A stretch of 64,000 nucleotides of DNA from Noviherbaspirillum sedimenti (GTDB lineage Bacteria; Pseudomonadota; Gammaproteobacteria; Burkholderiales; Burkholderiaceae_D), in contig NZ_QYUQ01000002.1 in NCBI RefSeq assembly GCF_003590835.1, forward strand, positions 2,728,001 to 2,792,000, in the 5' to 3' direction. A program made the translations under genes and the position numbers. Of the stretch, positions 26,629 to 36,897 are shown piece after piece. Numbering within the stretch: the stretch's first letter is position 1; the number at the start of each line of letters is the position of its first letter. A model generated the notes under the pieces. It did not search any database, was not told the origin of the DNA, and worked only from the letters and a program-made list of their open reading frames with translations.

Positions 26629-27786
26629 CTAGAGCTCACCGTAGGAATGCAAGCCCGACAGGAACATGTTTACGCCCAAGAACGCAAAGGTAGTCACCAG
26701 CAAGCCGACCAGCGCCCACCAGGCCGCAACTTGCCCGCGCAATCCCTTCATCAGCCGCATGTGCAACCAGGCTGCATAGTTGAGCCAGACGATCAGGGCC
26801 CAAGTCTCCTTCGGGTCCCACGACCAGTAACCGCCCCAGGCTTCGGCCGCCCACAGGGCGCCCAGGATGGTGGCGATGGTGAAAAAGGCGAAGCCGACCG
26901 CGATCGCCTTGTACATCACATCATCCAGCAATTCCAGCGACGGCAGGCGATCGGCCAGGATGCCTTTGGATTTCAGCAAATAAGCGACCGCCACCATCGC
27001 CGCCAGCGCAAAGGTGCCATAGCCGATGAAATTGGCCGGCACATGGATTTTCATCCACCAGCTTTGCAAGGCCGGCACCAGCGGCTGGATTTGCGCGGCA
27101 TCGCGAGTGACGGAGTACCACAGGAGAAACCCGACTGCAGCGGAAATAATCAGCAGCACAAAGGCCCCCATCTGGCGGGTCTTGTAATGCTGTTCGTAAT
27201 ACAGGTAAAACAAGGCGGTCAAAAGGCAGAACAGCACAAAGACTTCATACAGATTGGACACCGGAATATGGCCGACGTCGCTGCCCACCAGGTAAGACTC
27301 ATACCAGCGCACCAGCATGCCGGTAAAGCCCATCGCCACCGCCGCCCAGCACAGGGCGCTGCCGAGCGCGCTGCCGGTTTCCGAACGGGCCAGCAAGCCC
27401 ACCCAGTAAAACAGGTTGGCCAGGAAAAATAGCGTGCCCATCCATAAAATTGCCGACTGGCTCGATAACAGATATTTGAGCAGGAATTTCTGGTTGGCCG
27501 CATCCAGCGCGCCGCCATACAGGCCGATCGCCGACAGCGCCAGCAAGCCCAGCAATGCCATCAGCCAGCGCACCGGTTTCCAGTACCAGCCGAGCCAGAT
27601 GAAAGTGGGCGCCGACAGGACCAGGATGCCCTGCTCGTAATAATCCATGTATGCGTTATAGCGCTGCAGGGCAAACAGCATTGCCGCCGTCAGGGCCACC
27701 GCGTACAGCCAGTCGAACGGCGACAGGCGTTTGAAAAAACCGGGGGCCGGCGTATATGCCTTGGCGCTATTCTGGGTCAATTCCAT
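26629..27786 (-). CDS. ccsB: CcsB/CcsA-type cytochrome c synthase subunit (System II)
   Basis: 385 residues, about eight membrane helices. The heme-handling tryptophan-rich WWD motif is clear: WGGYWSWDPKETWALIVW, flanked by conserved histidines (YAAWLHMR). With ResB it exports heme and ligates it to CXXCH apocytochromes on the periplasmic side. It is 54 bases downstream of resB. In naming schemes for proteobacteria this WWD protein is also called CcsA. Confidence 0.94.
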   Translation of the reverse strand: MELTQNSAKAYTPAPGFFKRLSPFDWLYAVALTAAMLFALQRYNAYMDYYEQGILVLSAPTFIWLGWYWKPVRWLMALLGLLALSAIGLYGGALDAANQKFLLKYLLSSQSAILWMGTLFFLANLFYWVGLLARSETGSALGSALCWAAVAMGFTGMLVRWYESYLVGSDVGHIPVSNLYEVFVLFCLLTALFYLYYEQHYKTRQMGAFVLLIISAAVGFLLWYSVTRDAAQIQPLVPALQSWWMKIHVPANFIGYGTFALAAMVAVAYLLKSKGILADRLPSLELLDDVMYKAIAVGFAFFTIATILGALWAAEAWGGYWSWDPKETWALIVWLNYAAWLHMRLMKGLRGQVAAWWALVGLLVTTFAFLGVNMFLSGLHSYGEL

Positions 27787-27840
27787 GGTGATTCTCCGCT
27801 TGCCCGAGGCCGCTGCCGGCCCGGCAAAGTGTGCTTCATA

Positions 27841-29976
27841 TCAGTTTGCAAAATTTCCCGGCGCAACGGCGCCGGATTGTGTCAGTTGCTGCCGGAATAT
27901 CTCGAATTCCTTGTCGAAATCCAGCGTCTTGCGCTGGGAACTCATCGCCATCAGCGCCTGGGCATTGCCTGTCGCATCCGATTTTATCCAGATCCAGACG
28001 CGCCGTTCGCGAATATACAGCATGGCGAAAATCCCTAGCACAAGCAATAGGCAGCCCAGATACACGACTTTCTGGCCAGGCGAGCGCGTCACTTGCAATA
28101 CTGAAGCTTTGACTTCGGTGAATTCCTGCAGTTGCAGATAAACCGGTGCGCCATAGGCAAAGGAATCGGCCAGCGCATTGGCCGCCACCTGCATGAAGCG
28201 TGCATTCTTTTCAGTTGGTTCAGGCAACGTCAGGCGCTCCTGGGCACGCGCAGCCTGCCACAGGTCCCACAGGGTGCCGTTCAGGATCTTCATGAAAATA
28301 TCGGCAGCTTTTTCCTGCTGGTCCGACGGCACCTTTTGCAGGAAGCGTGACACCGCGACATAGCCGGCATCCTGTTCGGCGCCGGCAAAAATCGCCAGGC
28401 CGCGCTGCGCCGATGCCTGCAATTGTTCGCGCAGCTTTGCGGTCGCGGCATCCGTTCCCGGCAACGCGCGCGCGGCATAACGGTGCGCTGCTTGTGCCCG
28501 CAATTCCGGGGTCAACAGTGCGGCGCGCAAGCGCATCCATTCCGTCACCGAGTCATTTTCATCGGCCGGAATCCGCAGGTAGCGGAAGGGCTCGCTGGGT
28601 AAATCGCGCACCCCGGCCAAAAACACTTCGCCGCCTTCGGTTTGCACTGGCAACATGTAATTATGAAATTCACGCGCCTGGCCAGTCTTGTCACGCAGCT
28701 TGTACTGCACGCTGGGGCCGACATTCTTGAATGCCTTGCTGTCGGCGCCCCTGGCCGCCGCGCCGAGCTGTTTGTCCAGGCCTGCAGAAAACCGCTGGTT
28801 GAAGGATTGCCCGGCATTGACCGCGCGCACGTCCTGGCCATTGTTCGCCATATTTTCGACGTTAAATGGCCGGAAACCCGACCATTCCACCGTATAGTCG
28901 CCGGCCTGCGCTGCCGCCAGCGGCGTCGCGCCGCCGACTTCACCGGCGATGGCGAACCGGGTATGGCCGCTGCCGCGCATCGGGTAGCCGGCCAGCTTGA
29001 GCTTGCTGCCGCCATCATCAAAACTGGACTGGTACACCGCCATGCCCTTGTGAATCAGTGGCTGATTGACCTTGATCACTGTCGAAAAACGCTTGCCGGT
29101 ATCATGGTCGATCACCGTCACATGGCTGGCAAACAGCTTTGGCATGCCAGTCGAGTAATAATCGATGACGAACTTGTCGAGTTGCAGGGTAAATGGCAAA
29201 TCCTGGATCAACACGCCCTTGGCACGCGGCAGGATCGCGGTGCTGCTGCTCGCCCCTTCCGGAATGAAGGTATTGCCACGAAAACTGGGATTACCGTCAC
29301 CCAGCCGGTGCCGCGCCGGAATTTGCGCAATGACACCATTGCCGTCGAAGGGCGTTTTGCCATATACCCACTCCTGGAAACGGATCGGCAAATCGGAATC
29401 GAGCAGGCCGCCGATGCAAATGATGACGATCGCGCTGTGCGCAAAGATATAGCCCCATTTGTTGGCAGCGCCCTGCTTGGCAGTGATCAGGGTGGCGCTG
29501 CCCTTGTCGACCATCTTGGCCTTGTAGCCATTGGCGACGACCCGTTGCAGCAATTGCCCGGCCAGTTCGGCCGGCGGCATAGCCACGCGCCATTCGACCT
29601 TGTGGTGGAAATTACGCAAGGATTGCTCACGCACGTTTTCGCGCCAGCTGCGCATGTCCTTGATCATCTTCGGCGCATTACGGGTAATGCACAGCGAGGT
29701 CGATAGCACCAGGAAGGCCATGATCAGCAAGAACCACCAGGTCGAATACACGGCGTACAGGCCCAGCTTGCCGAATACCTCGAACCAGAACGGCCCGAAC
29801 TGGTTGACGTAATTGGTCATCGGCTCATTCTGCTTGAGCACGGTGCCAATGACGGAAGCAACCGAAATCAGCGTCAGCAGGCTGATGGCAAAACGCATCG
29901 ACGAAATCAGTTCCACCAAATCGGCGACCCAGCGGCGCCTGGTATTCAACTGCAGTCCGGAAGTAGTTGTTTCCAT
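27841..29976 (-). CDS. resB: ResB-family cytochrome c biogenesis protein (System II)
   Basis: 711 residues from the ATG at 29976 (METTTSGLQL). Three N-terminal membrane helices (FAISLLTLISVASVIGTVL; VYSTWWFLLIMAFLVLSTSL; IFAHSAIVIICIGGLL), a long periplasmic domain, and a last helix near the C-terminus (VVYLGCLLLVLGIFAMLYIR) fit ResB/Ccs1. ResB keeps the apocytochrome thiols reduced and works with CcsB. The gene follows the cytochrome c4 gene after a terminator. Confidence 0.93.
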   Translation of the reverse strand: METTTSGLQLNTRRRWVADLVELISSMRFAISLLTLISVASVIGTVLKQNEPMTNYVNQFGPFWFEVFGKLGLYAVYSTWWFLLIMAFLVLSTSLCITRNAPKMIKDMRSWRENVREQSLRNFHHKVEWRVAMPPAELAGQLLQRVVANGYKAKMVDKGSATLITAKQGAANKWGYIFAHSAIVIICIGGLLDSDLPIRFQEWVYGKTPFDGNGVIAQIPARHRLGDGNPSFRGNTFIPEGASSSTAILPRAKGVLIQDLPFTLQLDKFVIDYYSTGMPKLFASHVTVIDHDTGKRFSTVIKVNQPLIHKGMAVYQSSFDDGGSKLKLAGYPMRGSGHTRFAIAGEVGGATPLAAAQAGDYTVEWSGFRPFNVENMANNGQDVRAVNAGQSFNQRFSAGLDKQLGAAARGADSKAFKNVGPSVQYKLRDKTGQAREFHNYMLPVQTEGGEVFLAGVRDLPSEPFRYLRIPADENDSVTEWMRLRAALLTPELRAQAAHRYAARALPGTDAATAKLREQLQASAQRGLAIFAGAEQDAGYVAVSRFLQKVPSDQQEKAADIFMKILNGTLWDLWQAARAQERLTLPEPTEKNARFMQVAANALADSFAYGAPVYLQLQEFTEVKASVLQVTRSPGQKVVYLGCLLLVLGIFAMLYIRERRVWIWIKSDATGNAQALMAMSSQRKTLDFDKEFEIFRQQLTQSGAVAPGNFAN

Positions 29977-29985
29977 TTTCTCTAC

Positions 29986-30017
29986 AAAAAAACAAAAGGG
30001 GTGGCTTGCGCCACCCC
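29986..30017 (-). terminator. Rho-independent terminator between the cytochrome c4 gene and resB
   Basis: On the minus strand an 8-bp stem (GGGGTGGC/GCCACCCC, 4-base loop) is followed by TTTTGTTTTTTT. It lies between the cytochrome stop and the resB start, so it should set cytochrome c4 expression above resB-ccsB. Confidence 0.85.
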
Positions 30018-30046
30018 CCTTCAACCCATGCAGGCCACGACGCTCG

Positions 30047-30697
30047 TTATTTCAGGCCAGCTACGTAATCCGCCACTGCCTGAATTTCTTCATCCGACAA
30101 TCGCTTGGCGATGGTCGTCATTTGCGGACTGTTCTTGCGCACGCCGGAACGGAATGCGGTCAATTGTGCGGCGGTATAATCCTGGTGCTGGCCGCCAATC
30201 CGGGCGAACTGGGCCGGAATGCCGGCGCCGCTCGGGGTGTGGCATGCCGCACAAGCCGGCACACTCTTCTCGGCGATGCCGCCACGATAGATTTTCTTGC
30301 CAAGTTCGACCGTATCCTTGTTTTTGGCCGCGCCCGGCTTTTGTACCTGTTGGTCCAGATAGGCAGCGATATTGCGGATATCGTCATCGCTCAAGGCTTT
30401 GGCCATCGTCGTCATGACGGCATTGTTGCGCTGCGGGCCCTTGAAATCGTGCATTTGCTTGGCAAGATAAGCTTCATGCTGGCCGGCCAGTTTGGGGTTT
30501 TGCGCGATGGATGAATTGCCGGCGGCGCCATGGCAAGCCAGGCAAGCCGTAATATTGCGGGCCGCATCGCCGTTCGTATAGATCGCTTCGCCGCGTGCCG
30601 GATCGGCTTTTTTCGTTACAGCATCGGCGGCAAACGCCATGGAAGACACGGCCAGCAAGCCTACGCACAAGGATTTCACAAATGGGAGAAATTTCAT
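30047..30697 (-). CDS. Cytochrome c4-type diheme cytochrome c
   Basis: 216 residues. Cleavable signal peptide ending near MAFAADA, then two homologous c-type domains with CXXCH sites CLACH (52-56) and CAACH (149-153). Each domain has a distal Met region (DNVMTT-like NNAVMTTMAKAL and KNSPQMTTIAKRL) and the IQAVADYVAGL-type final helix. Cytochrome c4 carries electrons from the bc1 complex to terminal oxidases. It stands directly upstream of the resB-ccsB maturation genes that would attach its hemes. Confidence 0.93.
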   Translation of the reverse strand: MKFLPFVKSLCVGLLAVSSMAFAADAVTKKADPARGEAIYTNGDAARNITACLACHGAAGNSSIAQNPKLAGQHEAYLAKQMHDFKGPQRNNAVMTTMAKALSDDDIRNIAAYLDQQVQKPGAAKNKDTVELGKKIYRGGIAEKSVPACAACHTPSGAGIPAQFARIGGQHQDYTAAQLTAFRSGVRKNSPQMTTIAKRLSDEEIQAVADYVAGLK

Positions 30698-30864
30698 TCA
30701 AACACCCTGAGACTTAATATTAATATTCTGGCCGCAAGACGGCATGTCGCCGCGCTCCGATAATTCCGCAAACGGCTTGATTTTGCAACGCAATAACCGC
30801 AACCCCTTATTGTACAATAGCTTTTCGGCATTTCGCCTACTTCAATGTATTTTCTGCACCGTCT

Positions 30865-31623
30865 ATGTCCCTACTCTGGCAAGCCCGCTTCTTCACCACG
30901 GTGAACCATCTGCGCGATTTGCCTAACACGCAAGTCCCCGAAATCGCCTTCGCCGGCCGCTCCAACGCCGGCAAATCGACGGCGATCAACACCTTGTGCA
31001 ACCAGAAAAAACTGGCCTTTGCCTCCAAGACCCCCGGCCGCACCCAGCACATCAATTATTTTTCCATCGGCGGCGCCCATGTCGGCCAGCACCGCAAGGA
31101 CGAAACCCGGGTCGATGAAATCCGCGCCCTGCTGGTCGATTTGCCGGGTTATGGCTATGCTGAAGTATCCGGAACAGCCAAGTTGCACTGGCAGAAATTG
31201 CTCGGCGATTACGTGCAGAGACGCCAGCAATTGTGCGCGCTGGTCCTGATCGTCGATGCGCGCCGTCCCTTCACCGACCTGGATATCCAGATGCTGGAGT
31301 GGTTCGCCCCGACCGGCAAGCCAATCCACTGCATCCTCTCCAAAGCCGACAAGCTCAACCGCAATGACCAGGCCAATGCACTGCGCCAGGCGCGCACCCT
31401 GCTGGGCAGCTATGTGGATGCGGAAGGCCACCCCTTTCCCTTTACGGTGCAATTGTTTTCGGCCCTGAAACGCGAAGGACTGGACGAAGCCAACCAGCGC
31501 ATCCTCGACTTGCTCGGCTTGGCTGCAGAGGAAGCAAATGACGCAGAGGAAGCGCTACAAACCGGCGTCGACGACGACGCAGAGCCGCTTGAAAAACCGG
31601 CAGCGCCGCCAGAAAATTCGTGA
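30865..31623 (+). CDS. engB: EngB/YihA, ribosome biogenesis GTPase
   Basis: 252 residues, TRAFAC GTPase needed for late 50S assembly. G1 is GRSNAGKST (31-39), G3 [12 protein letters not shown]4 SKADKL; the opening [14 protein letters not shown] is typical. The last 35 residues are strongly acidic ([19 protein letters not shown]), longer than the usual family end. A TACAAT at 30813 could be a -10 but no -35 was found. It is divergent from the cytochrome c4 gene. Confidence 0.94.
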   Translation: MSLLWQARFFTTVNHLRDLPNTQVPEIAFAGRSNAGKSTAINTLCNQKKLAFASKTPGRTQHINYFSIGGAHVGQHRKDETRVDEIRALLVDLPGYGYAEVSGTAKLHWQKLLGDYVQRRQQLCALVLIVDARRPFTDLDIQMLEWFAPTGKPIHCILSKADKLNRNDQANALRQARTLLGSYVDAEGHPFPFTVQLFSALKREGLDEANQRILDLLGLAAEEANDAEEALQTGVDDDAEPLEKPAAPPENS

Positions 31624-31641
31624 ATAATCGGAAAAACGCCC

Positions 31642-31678
31642 AAAAAAAGCCCTGAAGAAAGGGGAGTATCTTCAGGGC
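31642..31678 (-). terminator. Rho-independent terminator of the minus-strand RNA
   Basis: Perfect 10-bp stem GCCCTGAAGA/TCTTCAGGGC with a 10-base loop; seven T follow on the minus strand (A-run at 31642-31648 of the plus strand). There is no T-run on the plus-strand side, so it is not an engB terminator. Confidence 0.85.
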
Positions 31679-31755
31679 ACGAACGCCATATCGCTTATGT
31701 CACGATAGGCCCCGCTCAGGGAGGAGAAGCGGGAGGTGAACGAATCACCTGTTGC
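31642..31755 (-). ncRNA. Probable small structured RNA, antisense to the hemB leader (anti-hemB-like motif)
   Basis: Read on the minus strand this interval folds into four successive hairpins: AGGTGA/TCACCT (31734-31750), CCCGCT/AGCGGG (31711-31733), TATCG/CGATA (31689-31707) and a 10-bp terminator stem (31649-31678) followed by seven T. The terminator polarity shows that the transcript runs on the minus strand, opposite to engB and hemB, where no protein gene exists to terminate. The second loop contains CTCCTCCC and the last loop CTCCCC, complementary to Shine-Dalgarno sequences. Position and orientation agree with the betaproteobacterial anti-hemB RNA motif as I remember it. The 5' end is uncertain; TTGAAA around 31775-31780 may be a -35 without a clear -10. 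Confidence 0.65.
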
Positions 31756-31776
31756 TGAGAGTCTGACCTTTGCTAA

Positions 31777-32850
<1,074 letters not shown>

Positions 32851-32881
32851 ACCCGTCAGACAAAGCCGCCGGCACCCCTCC

Positions 32882-33994
32882 ATGGATATCCTCTTTATCA
32901 GCGAGCAACAAGCCAGGCACATCAGCGAAGCCGATACAGGCACGCTGGGTGAAGACGGCTTCCTCTGGCTCGACGCCAGCCATGCCGAAGTCAGCGCAGA
33001 TGTGCCGGCATGGCGCGCGGCCATCGAACGCATCACCGGCGTCCAGCTGCACGAGCTGCATGTCAGCGATGCGGTCAACCTCAAGCACCCGTCCTACTTC
33101 GATTCGACGCGCGACTATGAACTGGTGGTCTTCCGCAAGCTGGCATTGTCGAAAGAGATGAACGGCGATGCCGTCCCTCAGGCGGCATCGGACGCCGAAG
33201 CCAGGCGCAAGATTCCACCGGCGTTGAGCAAACTGGTGACCCAGCCGGTCACCTTCCTGGTGCTGGATCACGCGCTGGTGACAGTGCACGGCGAACCTGG
33301 CCGCACCATCGAGCAAGCGCGCAAGCGTCTGCTCGATTACCAGCCCAAGGCAGGCGCCAGCCATGCCGGACGGCCGCCAGCTTCGCCGCGGGAATTAATG
33401 CTGCGCCTCCTGAATGCGATGGTCGACCAATACCTGGAATTACGCCAGCCGCTGACCACCCAGATCGACCGCTGGCAGCGCGCGCTGCTCAATCCGCGCC
33501 GCCCGTTCAATGACTGGATGGCCCTGCTCGATGCGCGCATCGAATTGCGCAAACTTGACCTCCTGTGCGAGGAGCAGCACGACGCCTTGCAGGAGTTGCG
33601 CGACCATTTCGTCGATACCGCGCACGACGGCGAAAACAGTCGCGCCAAGGACCTGCTGCTGGTGCGCATCAACGACGTCATGGAACATGTGACGCGGGTT
33701 CTGAACCACGCGCGGCGGCTGGAAGCGTCGATCGAGTCGGCAGTGCAGATCCATTTTTCGGCCATGGCGCATCGCACCAGCGAAATCATGCGCACCCTGA
33801 CGGTACTGACTGCGCTGTTCATGCCCTTAACCCTGATCACCGGGATTTTCGGCATGAACTTCATCGACATGCCGCTGCTGGAAAATCATGATGGCTTCTG
33901 GATCGTGATGGGCACGATGGGTGTGACCGTGGCGCTCGCCCTGCTGATCTTCCGGCGCAAGCGCTTTCTGGAAGACCGCAACGCCGATAACTGA
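32882..33994 (+). CDS. corA: CorA-family magnesium transporter
   Basis: 370 residues. Long cytoplasmic N-terminal domain, a stalk helix, and two C-terminal membrane helices (LTVLTALFMPLTLITGIFGM; WIVMGTMGVTVALALLIF). The pore signature GMN is present in IFGMNFIDMP. CorA proteins are pentameric channels for Mg2+ (also Co2+, Ni2+). The gene starts 31 bases after hemB. Since the HemB here is likely Mg-dependent the adjacency is suggestive, but that is only inference. Confidence 0.93.
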   Translation: MDILFISEQQARHISEADTGTLGEDGFLWLDASHAEVSADVPAWRAAIERITGVQLHELHVSDAVNLKHPSYFDSTRDYELVVFRKLALSKEMNGDAVPQAASDAEARRKIPPALSKLVTQPVTFLVLDHALVTVHGEPGRTIEQARKRLLDYQPKAGASHAGRPPASPRELMLRLLNAMVDQYLELRQPLTTQIDRWQRALLNPRRPFNDWMALLDARIELRKLDLLCEEQHDALQELRDHFVDTAHDGENSRAKDLLLVRINDVMEHVTRVLNHARRLEASIESAVQIHFSAMAHRTSEIMRTLTVLTALFMPLTLITGIFGMNFIDMPLLENHDGFWIVMGTMGVTVALALLIFRRKRFLEDRNADN

Positions 33995-34017
33995 GACGCT
34001 TGCAGGCATGCGCTGCG

Positions 34018-34047
34018 AAAAAACGCCCGGGATTGCCGGGCGTTTTT
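34018..34047. terminator. Bidirectional terminator between corA and the peroxiredoxin gene
   Basis: Stem AACGCCCGG/CCGGGCGTT with a 5-base loop; TTTTT on the plus side and A-run (T on the minus strand) on the other. It serves both convergent genes. Confidence 0.85.
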
Positions 34048-34061
34048 GCTTTATCAAACAG

Positions 34062-34700
34062 TCATTTGTTGGGTTGCGGCGTCAGTCGCAGATAGGGGCG
34101 CGGCGCAGTGTACCCTTTCGGATACTTCTGCTTGATCACTTCCTCGTCCTGCACCGTCAGCGGGATGATCACATCGTCGCCATCGCGCCAATTGCCAGGC
34201 GTAGCCACCGTATATTTGTCGGTCAACTGCAGCGCATCGATCACGCGCAACACTTCATCGAAATTGCGGCCGGTGCTCATCGGGTAAGTGATGGTCAGGC
34301 GCACCTTCTTTTGCGGATCGATCACGAACAGCGAGCGCACCGTCGCAGTTTCCGACTGGTTCGGGTGGATCATGTCATACAGCGCGGAGACCTTCCTGTC
34401 AGCGTCGGCAATAATGGGAAAGCCGACCACGGTCTGCTGGGTTTCCTCGATATCCTTGATCCAGTCCTTGTGCTTGTCGGCCGGATCGACCGACAGGGCG
34501 ATTGCCGTGACATTGCGCTTGTCGAATTCGCCCTTGAGCTTGGCAGTCAGGCCCAGTTCGGTGGTGCACACCGGCGTGAAATCGGCCGGGTGGGAAAACA
34601 GCACCACCCACGAATCGCCAGCCCACTCGTAAAATTTGATTTTGCCGATAGAAGAATCCTGCTCGAAATCAGGTGCGGTATCGCCCAGATGCAAACTCAT
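34062..34700 (-). CDS. 1-Cys peroxiredoxin (Prx6-type)
   Basis: 212 residues. The peroxidatic Cys45 lies in SHPADFTPVCTTELG, the Prx6/1-Cys signature; no resolving Cys is seen. The C-terminal domain (GYTAPRPYLRLTP) has the long extension typical of this subfamily. It reduces hydrogen peroxide and organic peroxides in the cytoplasm; the physiological reductant is unknown. AAGGAG precedes the ATG, and a good sigma-70 promoter lies upstream. Confidence 0.93.
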   Translation of the reverse strand: MSLHLGDTAPDFEQDSSIGKIKFYEWAGDSWVVLFSHPADFTPVCTTELGLTAKLKGEFDKRNVTAIALSVDPADKHKDWIKDIEETQQTVVGFPIIADADRKVSALYDMIHPNQSETATVRSLFVIDPQKKVRLTITYPMSTGRNFDEVLRVIDALQLTDKYTVATPGNWRDGDDVIIPLTVQDEEVIKQKYPKGYTAPRPYLRLTPQPNK

Positions 34701-34734
34701 GTCATGCTCCTTATGCGGTTAATTGTGCAGGAAC

Positions 34735-34763
34735 AATATAACGAGACTACACCCGCCAGCCAA
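34735..34763 (-). promoter_or_regulatory. Sigma-70-type promoter of the peroxiredoxin gene
   Basis: On the minus strand TTGGCT, a 17-base spacer and TATATT. The predicted transcript starts near 34728, giving a leader of about 28 bases with AAGGAG. No operator sequence was recognised. Confidence 0.6.
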
Positions 34764-34795
34764 CGACTTTTATCAACATTACAAATAACATTTTG

Positions 34796-36544
34796 CTATA
34801 TCGGGTTGACGCGCTCCAACGACTGTAGAAAACGTTCCGCATTCTGGAAACCGATCACGCGGCCGCCCGGAATTTCACGTCCTTGTTTGTCGAAAAACAC
34901 AATGCCAGGCGGACCGAACAGTTTGAATCGTTTGAGCAGCGCCTTGTCATCCTCGTTATTGGCCGTCACATCCGCCTGCAGCAGCACCATCTGCCCCATC
35001 TGCGCCTGGATGCGAGGATCGGTGAAAGTGAATTTCTCCATTTCCTTGCAGGAGACGCACCAGTCGGCGTAAAAATCAAACAAGACGGTCTTGCCCCGCG
35101 CCTGCGCCACTGCCGTTTCCAGTTCGGCGAGTGACTTCACCCGCATGAATTCGACATGACGGACTTCATTGCCGCGCAGCTTGGCCAACGGCGCCAACGG
35201 ATCGCTCGCACCCGTCGCCACGCCTGTCAGCTGCAGCGCCCCCACAAGCGCGAACGCCAGGCCGCATGCCTTGGCCAGCCAGCCGGCGCGCCTGCTCCAT
35301 AGCAGGAATGCGCCATAAGCGCCCGCCAGCAAAGCCCAGCCGAGCATTTGCAGATTCCCCGGCAACAAGGGCGATACCATCCACAAGGCCATCGCCAGCA
35401 TCAGCACACCAAAGAAGCGTTTGACTTCCGCCATCCAGGCGCCGGCACGCGGCAACAGGGTACCGGCTGAAATCCCCACCAACAGCAAGGGAATGCTCAT
35501 GCCCGCCGCCATCGCGAACAGCGCGCCGCCGCCCACCAGCACATCGCGCGTCTGACTGATGTAAATCAGCGCACCCGCCAGCGGCGCCGCCACGCAGGGG
35601 CCAACGATCAATGCCGACAGTGCGCCCATGGCGAAAACGCCCAGCAGCTTGCCGTGCGCCTGCTTTTCCGAAGCCTGCAACAGCCGGGTCTGGATGAAGG
35701 CTGGCATCTGCATTTGATAGACATCGAACATGGCCAGCGCAAATGCCAGCATCAGCACGGCAAATCCGATCAGGATCGGCGGCTTCTGCAGTGCTGCTGC
35801 CAGCCCTTCGCCGATCAGCCCGGCGGCGACACCCAGCGCGGTATAAACCAGTGCCATGCCGAGTGAATACGCCAACGACAATATGAAGGCACGCTTGCGG
35901 CCGGCCTGCGCACCCTCGCCGACGATGATCGAGGACAGGATCGGCACCATCGGCAGAACGCATGGCGTAAACGCCAGACCCAGCCCGAGGATCAGGAATA
36001 AGGGCACGATTGCCAGCAGGCTGCCGCTCTTGAGCGCCGCTTCGATACGCCCCATTTCCGACACCGGCACATTCACGCCGGCCGATGTCCCGGATGACGG
36101 CACGGCGCGCACATCCAGTTCCGCGAGCGACGCCATTGGCGCATAGCACAAGCCCTTGTCGGCGCAGCCCTGGCTCGCCACGTTCAGCTTGAAAATGCCG
36201 CCAGCTTCGACCGGCAACAGCACCGTCACTGCTTTGCGATAGGTCTCGACATCCTTCTGGAAAGTTTCATCAAACTTGACCTTGCCGGATGGGAGTTGCG
36301 GCGTGCCGAGGCTTGCGCCTTCCGCCGTGAAGCCGAAGCGCTCGCGATACATGTAATAGCCGTCGGCGATATCAAAGCGTACTGCAATGGTGCCCGCGTC
36401 CTTCATGCTGGCGGAAAATTTGAATGCCTGCTCTGGCGGCAGGTACTCGTCTTCGGCGTGCGCGCCGGCTGTCGCCAGCGTCAATACAGCCAGAAAAAAT
36501 GTTCGCAGCATAAGCGCGAAAAGTGCGGTAAAACGTTCAGACAT
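34796..36544 (-). CDS. dsbD: DsbD, thiol:disulfide interchange protein
   Basis: 582 residues from the ATG at 36544 (MSERFTALFALM). Signal peptide to AGAHA, an N-terminal immunoglobulin-like domain (SQGCADKGLCYAPM with the reactive Cys pair), eight membrane helices (AFTPCVLPMVPILSS; GPCVAAPLAGAL), and a C-terminal thioredoxin-like domain (FDFYADWCVSCKEMEKF). It moves electrons from cytoplasmic thioredoxin to periplasmic DsbC and cytochrome maturation factors. Its start overlaps the cutA stop by 8 bases, so the two are coupled. An upstream in-frame extension is within cutA and is rejected. Confidence 0.95.
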   Translation of the reverse strand: MSERFTALFALMLRTFFLAVLTLATAGAHAEDEYLPPEQAFKFSASMKDAGTIAVRFDIADGYYMYRERFGFTAEGASLGTPQLPSGKVKFDETFQKDVETYRKAVTVLLPVEAGGIFKLNVASQGCADKGLCYAPMASLAELDVRAVPSSGTSAGVNVPVSEMGRIEAALKSGSLLAIVPLFLILGLGLAFTPCVLPMVPILSSIIVGEGAQAGRKRAFILSLAYSLGMALVYTALGVAAGLIGEGLAAALQKPPILIGFAVLMLAFALAMFDVYQMQMPAFIQTRLLQASEKQAHGKLLGVFAMGALSALIVGPCVAAPLAGALIYISQTRDVLVGGGALFAMAAGMSIPLLLVGISAGTLLPRAGAWMAEVKRFFGVLMLAMALWMVSPLLPGNLQMLGWALLAGAYGAFLLWSRRAGWLAKACGLAFALVGALQLTGVATGASDPLAPLAKLRGNEVRHVEFMRVKSLAELETAVAQARGKTVLFDFYADWCVSCKEMEKFTFTDPRIQAQMGQMVLLQADVTANNEDDKALLKRFKLFGPPGIVFFDKQGREIPGGRVIGFQNAERFLQSLERVNPI

Positions 36545-36875
36545 CGACTTCCTTCCTGGTTTCCTGCGCAATCCACTGCATGTAGGCCGGCCAGCTAGCA
36601 CTTGGTGCGATTGCAATAATTTCCGGGACTTGATACGGATGCGCCTTGCGGATGGCTGCTTCCAGTTCCGCATAACGGCCCTGCACGGTCTTGATCAGCA
36701 AGGTGGTTTCTTCCGCCTGCTCGACCTCCCCCTGCCAGCGATAGACCGATCGCACGCCGGGCAGGCAATTGACGCAGGCCGCCAGGCGGGCATTCACCAA
36801 GGCATGCGCGAGTTGCTCCGCGCTTGTCGCATCCGGCATGTTCGTCATCACAAGCAGCACCGATTCCATCATCAC
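36537..36875 (-). CDS. cutA: CutA divalent-cation tolerance protein
   Basis: 112-residue trimeric alpha/beta protein of the PII-like fold. Characteristic stretches: LAACVNCLPGVRSVYRWQGEV and HPYQVPEIIAI. Historically linked to copper tolerance in enterobacteria, although exact function is unclear. The cutA-dsbD pairing is common in proteobacteria, and in E. coli the two genes are also adjacent. Confidence 0.94.
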   Translation of the reverse strand: MMMESVLLVMTNMPDATSAEQLAHALVNARLAACVNCLPGVRSVYRWQGEVEQAEETTLLIKTVQGRYAELEAAIRKAHPYQVPEIIAIAPSASWPAYMQWIAQETRKEVDV

Positions 36876-36897
36876 TCCCTCGGCCGCCCGGGCGGCG

